Below, one piece after another: positions 8,519-16,417 of a stretch of 64,000 nucleotides of DNA (position 1 is its first letter; each line of letters begins with the position of its first letter). The notes under the pieces were generated by a model, which saw nothing but the letters and a program-made list of their open reading frames with translations, was not told the origin of the DNA and ran no database searches. The stretch is from Deltaproteobacteria bacterium (lineage in GTDB: Bacteria > Myxococcota_A > UBA9160 > SZUA-336): contig JAJDAJ010000039.1 in NCBI GenBank assembly GCA_029261925.1, positions 22,802 through 86,801 of the forward strand, in the 5' to 3' direction. The position numbers and the translations under genes are program-made.

Positions 8519-8639
8519 GCGCCCCCCCGACGTCCTCGCGCGTGCCGCTGCACGGCAGCGCGTCCGCACATTGTGCTGCATCGTCGCGACACGGGCGAGG
8601 GCACGCGCACCGCGCTTGCGCAGCTGCCGGAACGCCGCG

Positions 8640-9854
8640 ATGGTCTGGCGCGTGGGAGAGATCGGCGCAGACAGGCTCGCCGCGCACGGGGGCACGCCCG
8701 TGCGCGAGACGCTGCTCGCGTACGGGCGCCAGGAGGTTCTTCCGGGCGACATCGACGCCGTCTGCGAGGTGCTGCGCTCCGACTGGCTCACGACCGGCCC
8801 AGTGGTCGAGCGCTTCGAGTCCGCCTTCGCGGCACGGGTCGGTGCACGCCACGCCGTGAGCTTCTCGTCGGGTACGGCGGCGCTGCACGGGGCGGTGTTC
8901 GCGGCGGGTCTCGGGGACGGGGACGAGGCCGTCACGACGCCGCTCACCTTCTGCGCGACCGCCAATGCGCTGCTCTACCAGGGAGCAACGCCGCGCTTCG
9001 CCGATGTGGATCCGGAGGCCCTGCTGCTCGATCCGGAGCGCGTCCGCGGAGCGCTGGGCGCGCGCACGCGAGCGATCGTCGCCGTGGACTACGCGGGGCA
9101 CCCCGCACCGCTCCACGAGCTGCGCGAGATCGCGCGCGACGCCGGCCTGGTCCTGATCGAGGATGCCTCCCACGCGCCCGGAGCGCTCTACCACGACGCG
9201 CCGGTGGGCAGCCTGGCGGACCTGACGACCTTCAGCTTCCACCCGGTCAAGCACGTGACCACGGGCGAGGGCGGCATGGTCACCACGGACAGCGACGAGT
9301 ACGCCGCGCGACTGCGCCGCTTCCGCAACCACGGCATCGCCACCAGCGGACGCGAGCGCCAGACCGGGCGCTGGCAGTACGAGATGGTGGACCTCGGCTA
9401 CAACTACCGGCTGACGGACGTCGCCTGCGCACTCGGCCTCGCCCAGCTCGAGCGGCTGCCGGCCAACCTGGCGCGCCGACGCGAGATCGCGGCACGGTAC
9501 GCCAGCAGGCTGCGCGATCTGCCCGGCCTGGTCCTGCCCGCCGAGCGCGATCACGCGCGCTCCGCGTGGCACCTCTACCCGGTGCGCCTCGAGCTCGAGC
9601 GCCTGGCCACCGATCGCGACGAGCTGCTCGCGGCGCTGCGCGCCGAGGGTATCGGCGCGAACGTGCACTACCGGCTCGTCTACCAGCAGCCCTACTACCG
9701 CGAGCGCTTCGGCGACCTGTCCGGCTGCGCACCGGTCGCCGAGGACGCCGAGCGGCGACTCGTCAGCCTGCCCATGTACCACGCCATGACGGACGCCGAC
9801 GTGGACGACGTCGAGCGCGCGCTGCGCAGGGTTCTCGGCTACTTCGCACGCTGA
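8640..9854 (+). CDS. pseC: UDP-4-amino-4,6-dideoxy-N-acetyl-beta-L-altrosamine transaminase, PseC type
   Basis: PseC is the PLP-dependent DegT/DnrJ/EryC1 aminotransferase that acts on the PseB product using glutamate. The 404-residue protein shows VSFSSGTAALHGAVFAAGL near residue 75, the Asp-containing LVLIEDASHAPGA near 175, and the PLP-lysine segment TTFSFHPVKHVTTGEGGMV near 200, followed by RNHGI and LGYNYRLTDVACALGLAQL. These are typical of PseC. ATG 8640 is chosen because homologues begin a few residues before this point (the frame is open further upstream over the divergent promoter); GTG 8652 is an alternative. The PseF-type fusion follows 77 nt downstream on the same strand. Confidence 0.9.
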   Translation: MVWRVGEIGADRLAAHGGTPVRETLLAYGRQEVLPGDIDAVCEVLRSDWLTTGPVVERFESAFAARVGARHAVSFSSGTAALHGAVFAAGLGDGDEAVTTPLTFCATANALLYQGATPRFADVDPEALLLDPERVRGALGARTRAIVAVDYAGHPAPLHELREIARDAGLVLIEDASHAPGALYHDAPVGSLADLTTFSFHPVKHVTTGEGGMVTTDSDEYAARLRRFRNHGIATSGRERQTGRWQYEMVDLGYNYRLTDVACALGLAQLERLPANLARRREIAARYASRLRDLPGLVLPAERDHARSAWHLYPVRLELERLATDRDELLAALRAEGIGANVHYRLVYQQPYYRERFGDLSGCAPVAEDAERRLVSLPMYHAMTDADVDDVERALRRVLGYFAR

Positions 9855-9931
9855 CCCGGGGTGTCGCCAGCCGGACCCCGCTGCCGCCACTGCCGCGGGC
9901 GAGAAGGGGCGCCCTGGGCTAACGCCTCGGC

Positions 9932-11620
9932 ATGCGGACCGTCGCCATCGTGCAGGCCCGGACGGGCTCATCTCGCCTGCCGCGCAAGGTACTCGCGCCC
10001 ATCTGCGGCCGGCCGATGCTCCTGCACGTGGTGGAGCGAGCGGCCGCCGCGCGCCGGGTCGACGAGGTGGCGGTCGCCACGTCGAGCGCCCCGGACGACG
10101 ACGCGATCGCGGAGCTCTGCCGGGAGCACGGCATCGCCTGTGTGCGCGGCAGCGAGCAGGACGTGCTCGATCGCTACCACCGGGCCGCGCAGGCGCTCGA
10201 CGCCGGAGTGATCGTGCGCATCACCGGCGACTGCCCGCTGATCGATCCGCAGGTGATCGACCGCGCGATCGAGGCCCGCGGTGCGTGCGACGCCGACTAC
10301 GCGGCCAACGTGCTGCTGTACACCTACCCGAACGGCCTCGATGTGGAGGTGTTCCGGCGCGATGCGCTCGAGCGTGCGTGGCGCGAGGCACGGCTGCCGG
10401 CCGAGCGCGAGCACGTGACGCCGTACATCCGCACGGGCGAGGACTTCGAGCGCGTCTGCGTGCGCAGCGACCTTCCCCGGCGCTGGTGGGGACAGCGCTG
10501 GACGGTCGACGAGCCCGCTGACCTGCGCTTCGCGCGGGCGGTCTTCGAGCGACTCTGGAGGGCGGGCCAGCCGCCCTTCGGACACCGCGCCGTGATCGAG
10601 CTGCTGGAGCGCGAGCCCAGCGTCGCGGCGCTCGTCGGCAGTGCGGTGATGCACGAGGGTACGTACCTCAGCCTGGTGCGCGAGCCGGCCCTGCCGGAGT
10701 CGGCCGGCAGCGGGGCGCCACTCGAGCTCTGCGTGCAGGGCGGCGACGTGATCCTGGGCACGCCGTCCGCCGGGCCGGAGCCGGCCGACGAGGCTGACGC
10801 GCGGCGCGCCCTGCGAGATGCATTCGGCTGGGCGAAGCGGGTCTGGCTCGCACGCGACCATGCCGACGCGCTGGAGCGGGCGCTCGGCAGCGCGCTGGAC
10901 GCCACCGGACGCGCGCGCGTGATCGCCCACGCGGGAGCCGGGCAGCTCGGCGATCCGGAGTTCGAGGATCTCGACGCCCTCGATGCGCTGCTCCGCACGC
11001 ACGCCGGCGACGTCGCCGCGATCCTGGTCGATCCCGCGGGCGCCGACGCGGACGCGCCCGGGTTCCTGGCGGGCGTGCGCGAGCGCGCCACACGCGCCGG
11101 GGCGCTGCTGATTCTCGACGAGCGGCTCAGCGGAATGCGGCTCGCGCCCGGCGGGGCGGCGGGCTTCTCGGGCATCGTGCCCGACGTGTCGTGCCTGGGC
11201 CCGAGCATCGCCGATGGCCGTCGCGTCGGCGCCGTGCTCGCGGCCGATCCGGGCATTGCGCTGCCCGGGGACGCCTCGGTCCCGCCCGGGAGCCCGGGCG
11301 CGATCGTCGCCACCCTCTCGGCGCTGCGGGATGGCAGCGTCCGGGACCAGCTCTGGGAGCAGGGACGCAAGCTCGTCGACGGCATCAACGTGATGGCCCG
11401 CGCGCTGGGCGTCGACGAGCGGATTCGCTGCACGGGGCAGGCGCCGCACTCGCGCATCCGCATCAGCGGGGACGCTGGGCCGTTTCGCACGGCCTGCGAG
11501 CGGCGGGGCCTGCGCTTCCACGCGCTGCAGTGTCCGACGCTCGCGCACGACGAGGCACGGATCGAGCGCGCGCTACGCGTCTACCGCAGCGCGCTCGACG
11601 CACTCGCGAGCGGCGGCTGA
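9932..11620 (+). CDS. SpsF/PseF-type cytidylyltransferase fused to a degenerate class-III aminotransferase domain
   Basis: Residues 1 to about 235 are a CMP-sugar synthetase of the SpsF/PseF group: VAIVQARTGSSRLPRKVL at residues 4-21 (CTP-binding) and ITGDCPLIDPQVID near 97. Such enzymes activate the nonulosonate with CTP. Residues about 300-562 resemble the glutamate-1-semialdehyde/class-III aminotransferase large domain: VAAILVDP, PGFLAGVRERATRAGALLI, LDERLSGMRLAPGGAAGFSG and PDVSCLG. The family has LGK at the PLP site, but here it is LGP with Pro424 (codon 11201-11203), so PLP chemistry should be lost. The domain is also shorter than the enzymes. SpsF-aminotransferase fusions are known in glycan loci; a dead copy suggests a structural or sugar-binding role. 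Confidence 0.75.
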   Translation: MRTVAIVQARTGSSRLPRKVLAPICGRPMLLHVVERAAAARRVDEVAVATSSAPDDDAIAELCREHGIACVRGSEQDVLDRYHRAAQALDAGVIVRITGDCPLIDPQVIDRAIEARGACDADYAANVLLYTYPNGLDVEVFRRDALERAWREARLPAEREHVTPYIRTGEDFERVCVRSDLPRRWWGQRWTVDEPADLRFARAVFERLWRAGQPPFGHRAVIELLEREPSVAALVGSAVMHEGTYLSLVREPALPESAGSGAPLELCVQGGDVILGTPSAGPEPADEADARRALRDAFGWAKRVWLARDHADALERALGSALDATGRARVIAHAGAGQLGDPEFEDLDALDALLRTHAGDVAAILVDPAGADADAPGFLAGVRERATRAGALLILDERLSGMRLAPGGAAGFSGIVPDVSCLGPSIADGRRVGAVLAADPGIALPGDASVPPGSPGAIVATLSALRDGSVRDQLWEQGRKLVDGINVMARALGVDERIRCTGQAPHSRIRISGDAGPFRTACERRGLRFHALQCPTLAHDEARIERALRVYRSALDALASGG

Positions 11621-11630
11621 GCGCCGCCGC
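11610..11630 (+). terminator. GC stem-loop over the stop of the PseF-type gene
   Basis: GCGGCGGC at 11610-11617 and GCCGCCGC at 11623-11630 form a perfect 8-bp stem with a 5-nt loop that contains the stop codon. The downstream bases are pyrimidine-rich (TTCTCTT) but there is no clear T-run, so this is only a possible terminator. Confidence 0.35.
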
Positions 11631-11644
11631 GAGCCGGTTCTCTT

Positions 11645-11738
11645 GCAGGCTGCTGAGAAACGTCCCTCGGTGCCGCAGCGTGAACCCGACGCCGCTGAGG
11701 GCCCGCGGGCCCACCTCGGTCGATTCTCAGCAGGCTGC
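11645..11738. repeat. Miniature inverted-repeat element between convergent genes
   Basis: GCAGGCTGCTGAGAAACG (11645-11662) and CGATTCTCAGCAGGCTGC (11721-11738) are inverted copies, 16 of 18 positions matching, around a 58-nt core. The right arm runs into the TAG stop of the neighbouring minus-strand gene (11738-11740). A single similar half, TAGCAGGCTGCTG, occurs at 44212-44224 in another intergenic gap, which suggests a dispersed element. Confidence 0.55.
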
Positions 11739-13180
11739 TAGCGCATCCCCGAGCGCGCGGTGCCCAGGATCGCCCGGGCGGCGCGGCTCGCGTGGTCCGC
11801 GCCCGGCGCGTGCAGCCGGGCGAACGCGCGCCGCTGGCCCTCCCAGACGGCGTCGTCGGGCGCGGAGCGCGCCAGGTCGAACAGACGCAGGACGTCGTCC
11901 GTCGCTGCGGCCGGCTCGGCGAGACCCAGCGCCCGGAAGGTGCTGGTGACGCTGCCGTCCGGCAGCACCACCCACTGGTGGGTGATCGGCGAGCCGTCGG
12001 GCATGCCCTGCTCGACGCGCGGGAAGCGGTAGAGCTCGGCGGTGGGGCGCCCCAGCGCGAGCCCGTCGAGCATTCCCGACGACCAGAAGGACAGGACGAA
12101 CGAGGCCGCACGCGCCGCCTCCAGGACGCTGCCGTGCCAGAGCGACCAGCGATCGGCAGGAAGCGCGGCCAGAGCCTCCACCAGCGCCTCCAGGTTCTCG
12201 CGCGGGTGCGGCTTCACGATCAGGTGGACCGAGGGACGCTGGCGCGGCAGCTCGACCGCGCTCGCGAGCAGCTGACGCCGCACGTCGTCGGCGAGGTAGG
12301 AGTCGCCCCGCGTGATCAGCAGGACGCGGTCCTGCGCGCCGGCCGGGGGCGCCGGCGCTGCGCTCAGCGTCTGCTCGATCCACGCCTCGTCGTAACGCGG
12401 GTAGCCGATCGCCTCGACCGGGCAGCTCGTGCGGGTCAGGTGGCGATGGATCGCGGCGTCGTCCTCGCGCGCGACCAGGAAGAGGTCGGCCGGGTCGGGC
12501 ATGCGGCTGCCCTGGAGGCCCACGAAGCCGGGGTGGGCGCGGAGCGCCTCGTGGCTCTGGACCATGGTGCCGTGCGGGAAGCGCACGACCGGGATGCCGT
12601 CGAGGCGCTCGAGCAGCCGGCGGTGGAAGCGGAAGTCGGTGCCGTGATCGCGCAGCACGCAGTCGAAGCCCTCCGGAGGGTGCGCATCGAGGAAGGCCGC
12701 GACCAGACGCTCCTCGAGCGCGTCCGACTCCCCGGTGGCCCGATCCTCGAGCAGCCCCTCGATCGAGGTCCGGGCGCGCCGCTCGAGCTCCGCGATCGCC
12801 GCGTACTGCTCGCGGTACAGCGCCGGATCCTGCTGGCGCACGCGCGCGGCCTGCTCGCGTAGCTCGCGGAGCTGCTGCTCGAGCTGTGCGACGGCCGGCG
12901 GCTGCTTGCGCTGGCGAGGCAGGAGCACGTCACCCGGAATCGGCGCCGGCGCCCAGTCCACGCGCTCGCCGAGGAGCGATTCCGGCCGCAGCGGGGGACC
13001 GGCCACCGACTCGAGCTGCGCGGCCAGCACCGGGTACAGCGCGCGCTGCTCCCAGAAGCCGTCCGCCGGGAAGAGCGTCACGAAGCGCGCTCGCGGCTCC
13101 AGACCGGCGAGCCGGTGCAGGACCGGGAGGATCCAGTCGATCTCGCCCCACGAGTTCCGGAGCAGCAGCCCGATCTTCAT
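11738..13180 (-). CDS. Putative capsule-type GT-B glycosyltransferase / surface-carbohydrate protein
   Basis: A 480-residue protein; ATG 13180 (MKIGLLLRNSWGEIDWILPV) is chosen because the upstream extension is low-complexity Arg/Ala. An N-terminal Rossmann-like half is followed by a coiled, charged stretch near residues 110-170 (LEQQLRELREQAARVRQQ). The C-terminal half has LIVKPHPRENLEAL near 320 and VLSFWSSGMLDGLALGRPTA near 362, the His-Pro and Ser-Ser-x-x-x-E/D-like loop of capsule and CDP-glycerol-transferase-type GT-B enzymes. It resembles the neighbouring 2286-3902 protein in general plan. It is divergent from the aldolase operon and probably handles that glycan. No specificity can be assigned. 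Confidence 0.55.
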   Translation of the reverse strand: MKIGLLLRNSWGEIDWILPVLHRLAGLEPRARFVTLFPADGFWEQRALYPVLAAQLESVAGPPLRPESLLGERVDWAPAPIPGDVLLPRQRKQPPAVAQLEQQLRELREQAARVRQQDPALYREQYAAIAELERRARTSIEGLLEDRATGESDALEERLVAAFLDAHPPEGFDCVLRDHGTDFRFHRRLLERLDGIPVVRFPHGTMVQSHEALRAHPGFVGLQGSRMPDPADLFLVAREDDAAIHRHLTRTSCPVEAIGYPRYDEAWIEQTLSAAPAPPAGAQDRVLLITRGDSYLADDVRRQLLASAVELPRQRPSVHLIVKPHPRENLEALVEALAALPADRWSLWHGSVLEAARAASFVLSFWSSGMLDGLALGRPTAELYRFPRVEQGMPDGSPITHQWVVLPDGSVTSTFRALGLAEPAAATDDVLRLFDLARSAPDDAVWEGQRRAFARLHAPGADHASRAARAILGTARSGMR

Positions 13181-13385
13181 CTCGACGTCGCTCGCACCGT
13201 GCGCGCGCGTGACCCTACCGGCACCTGGCCCCGCCGCCACGCGGGAGCGCCGCTGCGCGGAAGCACGTGCCCCGCAACGCCGCGCTACCGACAGGGTCGC
13301 CCGGGGTCTCCTGCCCGACGCACCCACGGCTCGGATCCGGCGCGGGGCCGGTCAAGTGCGACCCGGAGTTGCCGAAGAGGCGCGT

Positions 13386-15017
13386 GTGGGAGCATCGGAT
13401 CCGCGGCCGCTCACGGTCCTCGACTGCACGCTGCGCGACGGCGGGTACTACAACGACTGGGACTTCCCGCTCGATCTGGCGCGCCGCTACATCCGCGCGA
13501 TCGCGGCCAGCGGCGTGGAGGCGGTCGAGCTCGGCTTCCGCTTCACGCCCAGGAACCGCTTCCTGGGCCCGTTCGCGTACACCACCGACGACTTCGTCGA
13601 GACGCTCGAGCTTCCGGACGGTCCATCGTGGGCCGTGATGTGCAACGCCTCCGACCTCGTGGGCTTCGCCGCCGGACCGGCGGCGGCAACGGACCTGCTC
13701 TTCGCGCCCGCCGAGCAGTCGCCGATCTCGCTGGTGCGCATCGCCACGCACTACCGCGAGCTCGAGCGCTGCGCGCCCGCCGTGGCCCGCCTGGCGCATC
13801 TCGGCTACCGCGTCGGCGTCAACCTGATGCAGTCGGCGGGAAGGAGCGCCGACGTCCTGTCCGCCGCGGCCGCCACGGTTCGCTCCTGGGGCGACGTGGA
13901 AGTGCTCTACTTCGGCGACTCGCTGGGCAGCATGGACGGCGGCATGGTGCGCGACACCGTGGAGGCCCTGGCCCGGGAGTGGCACGGACCGCTCGGGATC
14001 CACGCCCACGACAATCAGGGGCGCGCGCTGTCGAACACCCTCTCGGCAATCGACGCCGGCGCGAGCTGGATCGACGGGACGGTCCTGGGCATGGGACGCG
14101 GCGCGGGCAACCTCTGCATCGAGACGCTGATCTTCGAGCTGGCGCAGCGCCCGGGCGCACGCTGGCGCTGCGAGCCCCTGATTCCGCTGGTCCTCGACGA
14201 CTTCCGCCGCCTCCGTGAGCGCCACGGCTGGGGACCGGGCCTGCTGTACCACATGTCCGCGGCGTACGGCATTCACCCTACGTACATCCAGGAGATGCTC
14301 GGCGAGGGGCGCTACGACGCGGCCGAGGTCCTGTCGGCGTTCGAGCGCCTGCGCGAGAGCAACGCCAGCTCCTACAGCGCCAGCAGCCTGCGCAGCGCGT
14401 TCGCGAGCACGGCGGCGGAGCCCGACGGGAGCTGGGACGCGAGCGGGTTCGTTGCGGGTCGCGACGTGCTCCTGGTCGGTGCCGGCCCGAGCGTGGCAGA
14501 GCACGCCGCGGGCCTCTTGCGATACGTCGAGAAGCACGCCCCGTTCGTGCTGGGGCTCAACGTCGGCCGCGAGCTTCCCGCGGATCTCGTCTCGGCCTAC
14601 GTGGCCTGCCACCCGCGACGCTTCCTGATGGAGATCGACGCCTACCGGACGCTCGACAGACCGGTGGTGCTGCCCCGCTCCGCCCTGCCGGAGTGGGCCT
14701 CGAAGGACCTCGCAGGCATCGACGTGCTCGACTACGGCCTGCACGTGGAACCGGGTCGCTTCGAGGCACGCGCCCGCGGATGCACGACGCCCTTCCTGCT
14801 CGCCGTGGCCTACGCTCTCGGACTCGCGGTGGCCGGCGGCGCGGAACGCGTCCTGCTCGCGGGCTTCGACGGCTACGATCCCGCGGATCGCCGCCAGGCC
14901 GAGATGCTCGTGCTGCTCGAGAGCTACGGCGCGAGCGGCGCGGCGATCCCGCTGCTCTCGGTCACGCCGACCAGCTACCCCGTGCCCCAGAGCTCCATCT
15001 ACTCGCCGCGGCTCTGA
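13386..15017 (+). CDS. HMGL-type aldolase fused to a DUF115-like C-terminal domain
   Basis: A 543-residue protein starting at GTG 13386 after GAAGAGG. Residues about 10-290 are a DRE-TIM metallolyase barrel: VLDCTLRDGGYYNDWDF near residue 14 (the D-x-TLRDG base and metal site), LYFGDSLGSMDGG, and the metal ligands IHAHDNQGRALSN near 200. This fold performs pyruvate aldol or Claisen chemistry, as in 4-hydroxy-2-oxovalerate aldolase. Residues about 355-543 form a separate domain (DVLLVGAGPSVAEHAAGLL, then CTTPFLLAVAYALGLAVAGG and VLLAGFDGYDPADRR) that resembles DUF115/6-hydroxymethylpterin-pyrophosphokinase-like proteins of glycan loci. It is followed after 1 nt by kdsB and then a HAD gene. An aldolase making a 3-deoxy-ulosonic acid that KdsB activates is the attractive inference. 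Confidence 0.7.
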   Translation: MGASDPRPLTVLDCTLRDGGYYNDWDFPLDLARRYIRAIAASGVEAVELGFRFTPRNRFLGPFAYTTDDFVETLELPDGPSWAVMCNASDLVGFAAGPAAATDLLFAPAEQSPISLVRIATHYRELERCAPAVARLAHLGYRVGVNLMQSAGRSADVLSAAAATVRSWGDVEVLYFGDSLGSMDGGMVRDTVEALAREWHGPLGIHAHDNQGRALSNTLSAIDAGASWIDGTVLGMGRGAGNLCIETLIFELAQRPGARWRCEPLIPLVLDDFRRLRERHGWGPGLLYHMSAAYGIHPTYIQEMLGEGRYDAAEVLSAFERLRESNASSYSASSLRSAFASTAAEPDGSWDASGFVAGRDVLLVGAGPSVAEHAAGLLRYVEKHAPFVLGLNVGRELPADLVSAYVACHPRRFLMEIDAYRTLDRPVVLPRSALPEWASKDLAGIDVLDYGLHVEPGRFEARARGCTTPFLLAVAYALGLAVAGGAERVLLAGFDGYDPADRRQAEMLVLLESYGASGAAIPLLSVTPTSYPVPQSSIYSPRL

Positions 15018-15018
15018 G

Positions 15019-15747
15019 ATGCGCCACGTCGTCGTCATCCCGGCCCGCTACAAGTCGTCGCGCCTGCCCGGCAAGCCGCTCGTGCGTATCGCGGGGCGCG
15101 AGATGATCCTGCGCACCTGGGACCGCTGCGTGCAGGCACTGCCGGCCGACGACGTCTGGATCGCCACCGACCACGAGCAGATCGCCGGCGTGTGCCGCGA
15201 CGAGGGCGCACAGGTCCTGATGACCCCGGACGACTGCCTGACGGGAACCGATCGCGTCCACCGGGCATCGCTGCAGATCGAGGCCGACGTCTACGTCAAC
15301 GTGCAGGGCGACGAGCCGGTGATCGACCCCGGCGACATCGTGCGCATGCTCGAGGCCAGCCGCGCCGCGCCGGAGCGGATCCTCAACGGAGTCTGCGCGA
15401 TCAGCGACGAGGCCGACTACCGCAGCGCGACGGTTCCCAAGGTCGTGGCGCGACCCGACGGGCGCCTGCTGTACATGAGCCGCGCGCCGCTCCCCGGCTC
15501 GAAGGACGGGGCCTTCCGCCAGGCCCGCCGGCAGGTGTGCATCTATGCCTTCCCGCGGGCGGCCCTGGCCGACTTCGCGGCGGCCGCAGGCAAGACGTCT
15601 CTGGAAGCCAGCGAGGACATCGAGATCCTGCGCTTCCTGGAGCGCGGACACGAGGTCTGGCTGGTCGAGATGTCGGGCAGGTCGCACCCCGTCGACGTGC
15701 CCGCCGACGTCGAGCGGATCGAGGCGATCCTCAGTGCGAGCACCTAG
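15019..15747 (+). CDS. kdsB: 3-deoxy-manno-octulosonate cytidylyltransferase (CMP-Kdo synthetase family)
   Basis: KdsB activates Kdo with CTP to CMP-Kdo in the cytoplasm. The 242-residue protein has the family N-terminus VVVIPARYKSSRLPGKPL at residues 4-21, IATDHEQIAGVC near 50, MTPDDCLTGTDRVH near 74 (the usual T-S-x-x-x-xGTDR loop) and VNVQGDEPVIDPGDI near 93. Length is normal. It sits between the aldolase fusion (1-nt gap) and the HAD gene (14-nt overlap). Because it is embedded in a glycan locus rather than with kdsA/kdsD or lipid A genes, it may serve a Kdo-like ulosonate instead of core lipopolysaccharide. Whether a second kdsB exists elsewhere cannot be seen here. Confidence 0.85.
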   Translation: MRHVVVIPARYKSSRLPGKPLVRIAGREMILRTWDRCVQALPADDVWIATDHEQIAGVCRDEGAQVLMTPDDCLTGTDRVHRASLQIEADVYVNVQGDEPVIDPGDIVRMLEASRAAPERILNGVCAISDEADYRSATVPKVVARPDGRLLYMSRAPLPGSKDGAFRQARRQVCIYAFPRAALADFAAAAGKTSLEASEDIEILRFLERGHEVWLVEMSGRSHPVDVPADVERIEAILSAST

Positions 15748-16396
15748 CGAGTACCGCTGCGCCATCCTCGACTGCGACGGGGTGATCCTGGACTCGAACG
15801 CCGCCAAGAGCGCGGCGTTCCGCGAGACCCTCGCCACCGAGAGCGCCGCACACGTCGAGACCTTCCTGCGCGAGCATCGGCGCAGCGGCGGTGTGTCGCG
15901 CTACGTGAAGCTCGAGCGCTTCTACCGCGAGGTCAAGCACGATCCCCGGTGGGGTGCGGAGACCGCGGCCGCACTCGCGCGCTTCGGTGAGTGCTGCAGG
16001 CGCGCGCTGGCGACCTGCCCGCTGGTTCCCGGCGTGGAGCGCGTGCTCGGCACGTTCGGGCGGCTGGGCATTCCGGCTCACGTGATCTCCGGGGGAGACC
16101 AGACCGAGGTCCGACAGATCCTCGGCGAGCGCGGGCTCTCGGACGCCTTCGCGAGCATCCGCGGCAGCCCCCGCACCAAGCTCGAGCACCTGGCGGACCT
16201 GCGCGATGCGGGCCGGCTCCCGGCCGCATCGGTGTACTTCGGAGACGCCCGAAGCGACCTCGATGCGGCGGAGCACTGCGGTCTGGACTTCGTGTTCGTC
16301 TCCGGCTTCACCGACTGGCCGGAGGGCGCGAGCGTGGCACGCGAGCGCGGGCACAGCGTGATCCGCGACTTCGAGGAGCTCCTCGCGGCGCACTGA
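15734..16396 (+). CDS. HAD-superfamily phosphatase, ulosonate locus
   Basis: A 220-residue HAD hydrolase of the phosphoglycolate-phosphatase-like (subfamily I) type. Motif I is AILDCDGVILDSN near residue 10, the Ser/Thr of motif II is in PAHVISGGDQTEV near 113, and motif IV is SVYFGDARSDLDAAEHCGL near 172. It starts at GTG 15734 inside the end of kdsB (14-nt overlap), so it is co-translated with the aldolase-kdsB pair. A likely role is to remove phosphate from a phospho-ulosonate before or after the KdsB step, as KdsC does for Kdo-8-phosphate, although this protein is not KdsC itself. The substrate is inferred only from position. Confidence 0.75.
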   Translation: MRAPSEYRCAILDCDGVILDSNAAKSAAFRETLATESAAHVETFLREHRRSGGVSRYVKLERFYREVKHDPRWGAETAAALARFGECCRRALATCPLVPGVERVLGTFGRLGIPAHVISGGDQTEVRQILGERGLSDAFASIRGSPRTKLEHLADLRDAGRLPAASVYFGDARSDLDAAEHCGLDFVFVSGFTDWPEGASVARERGHSVIRDFEELLAAH

Positions 16397-16417
16397 GCGC
16401 GCCGCGCCCGCGAGGGC

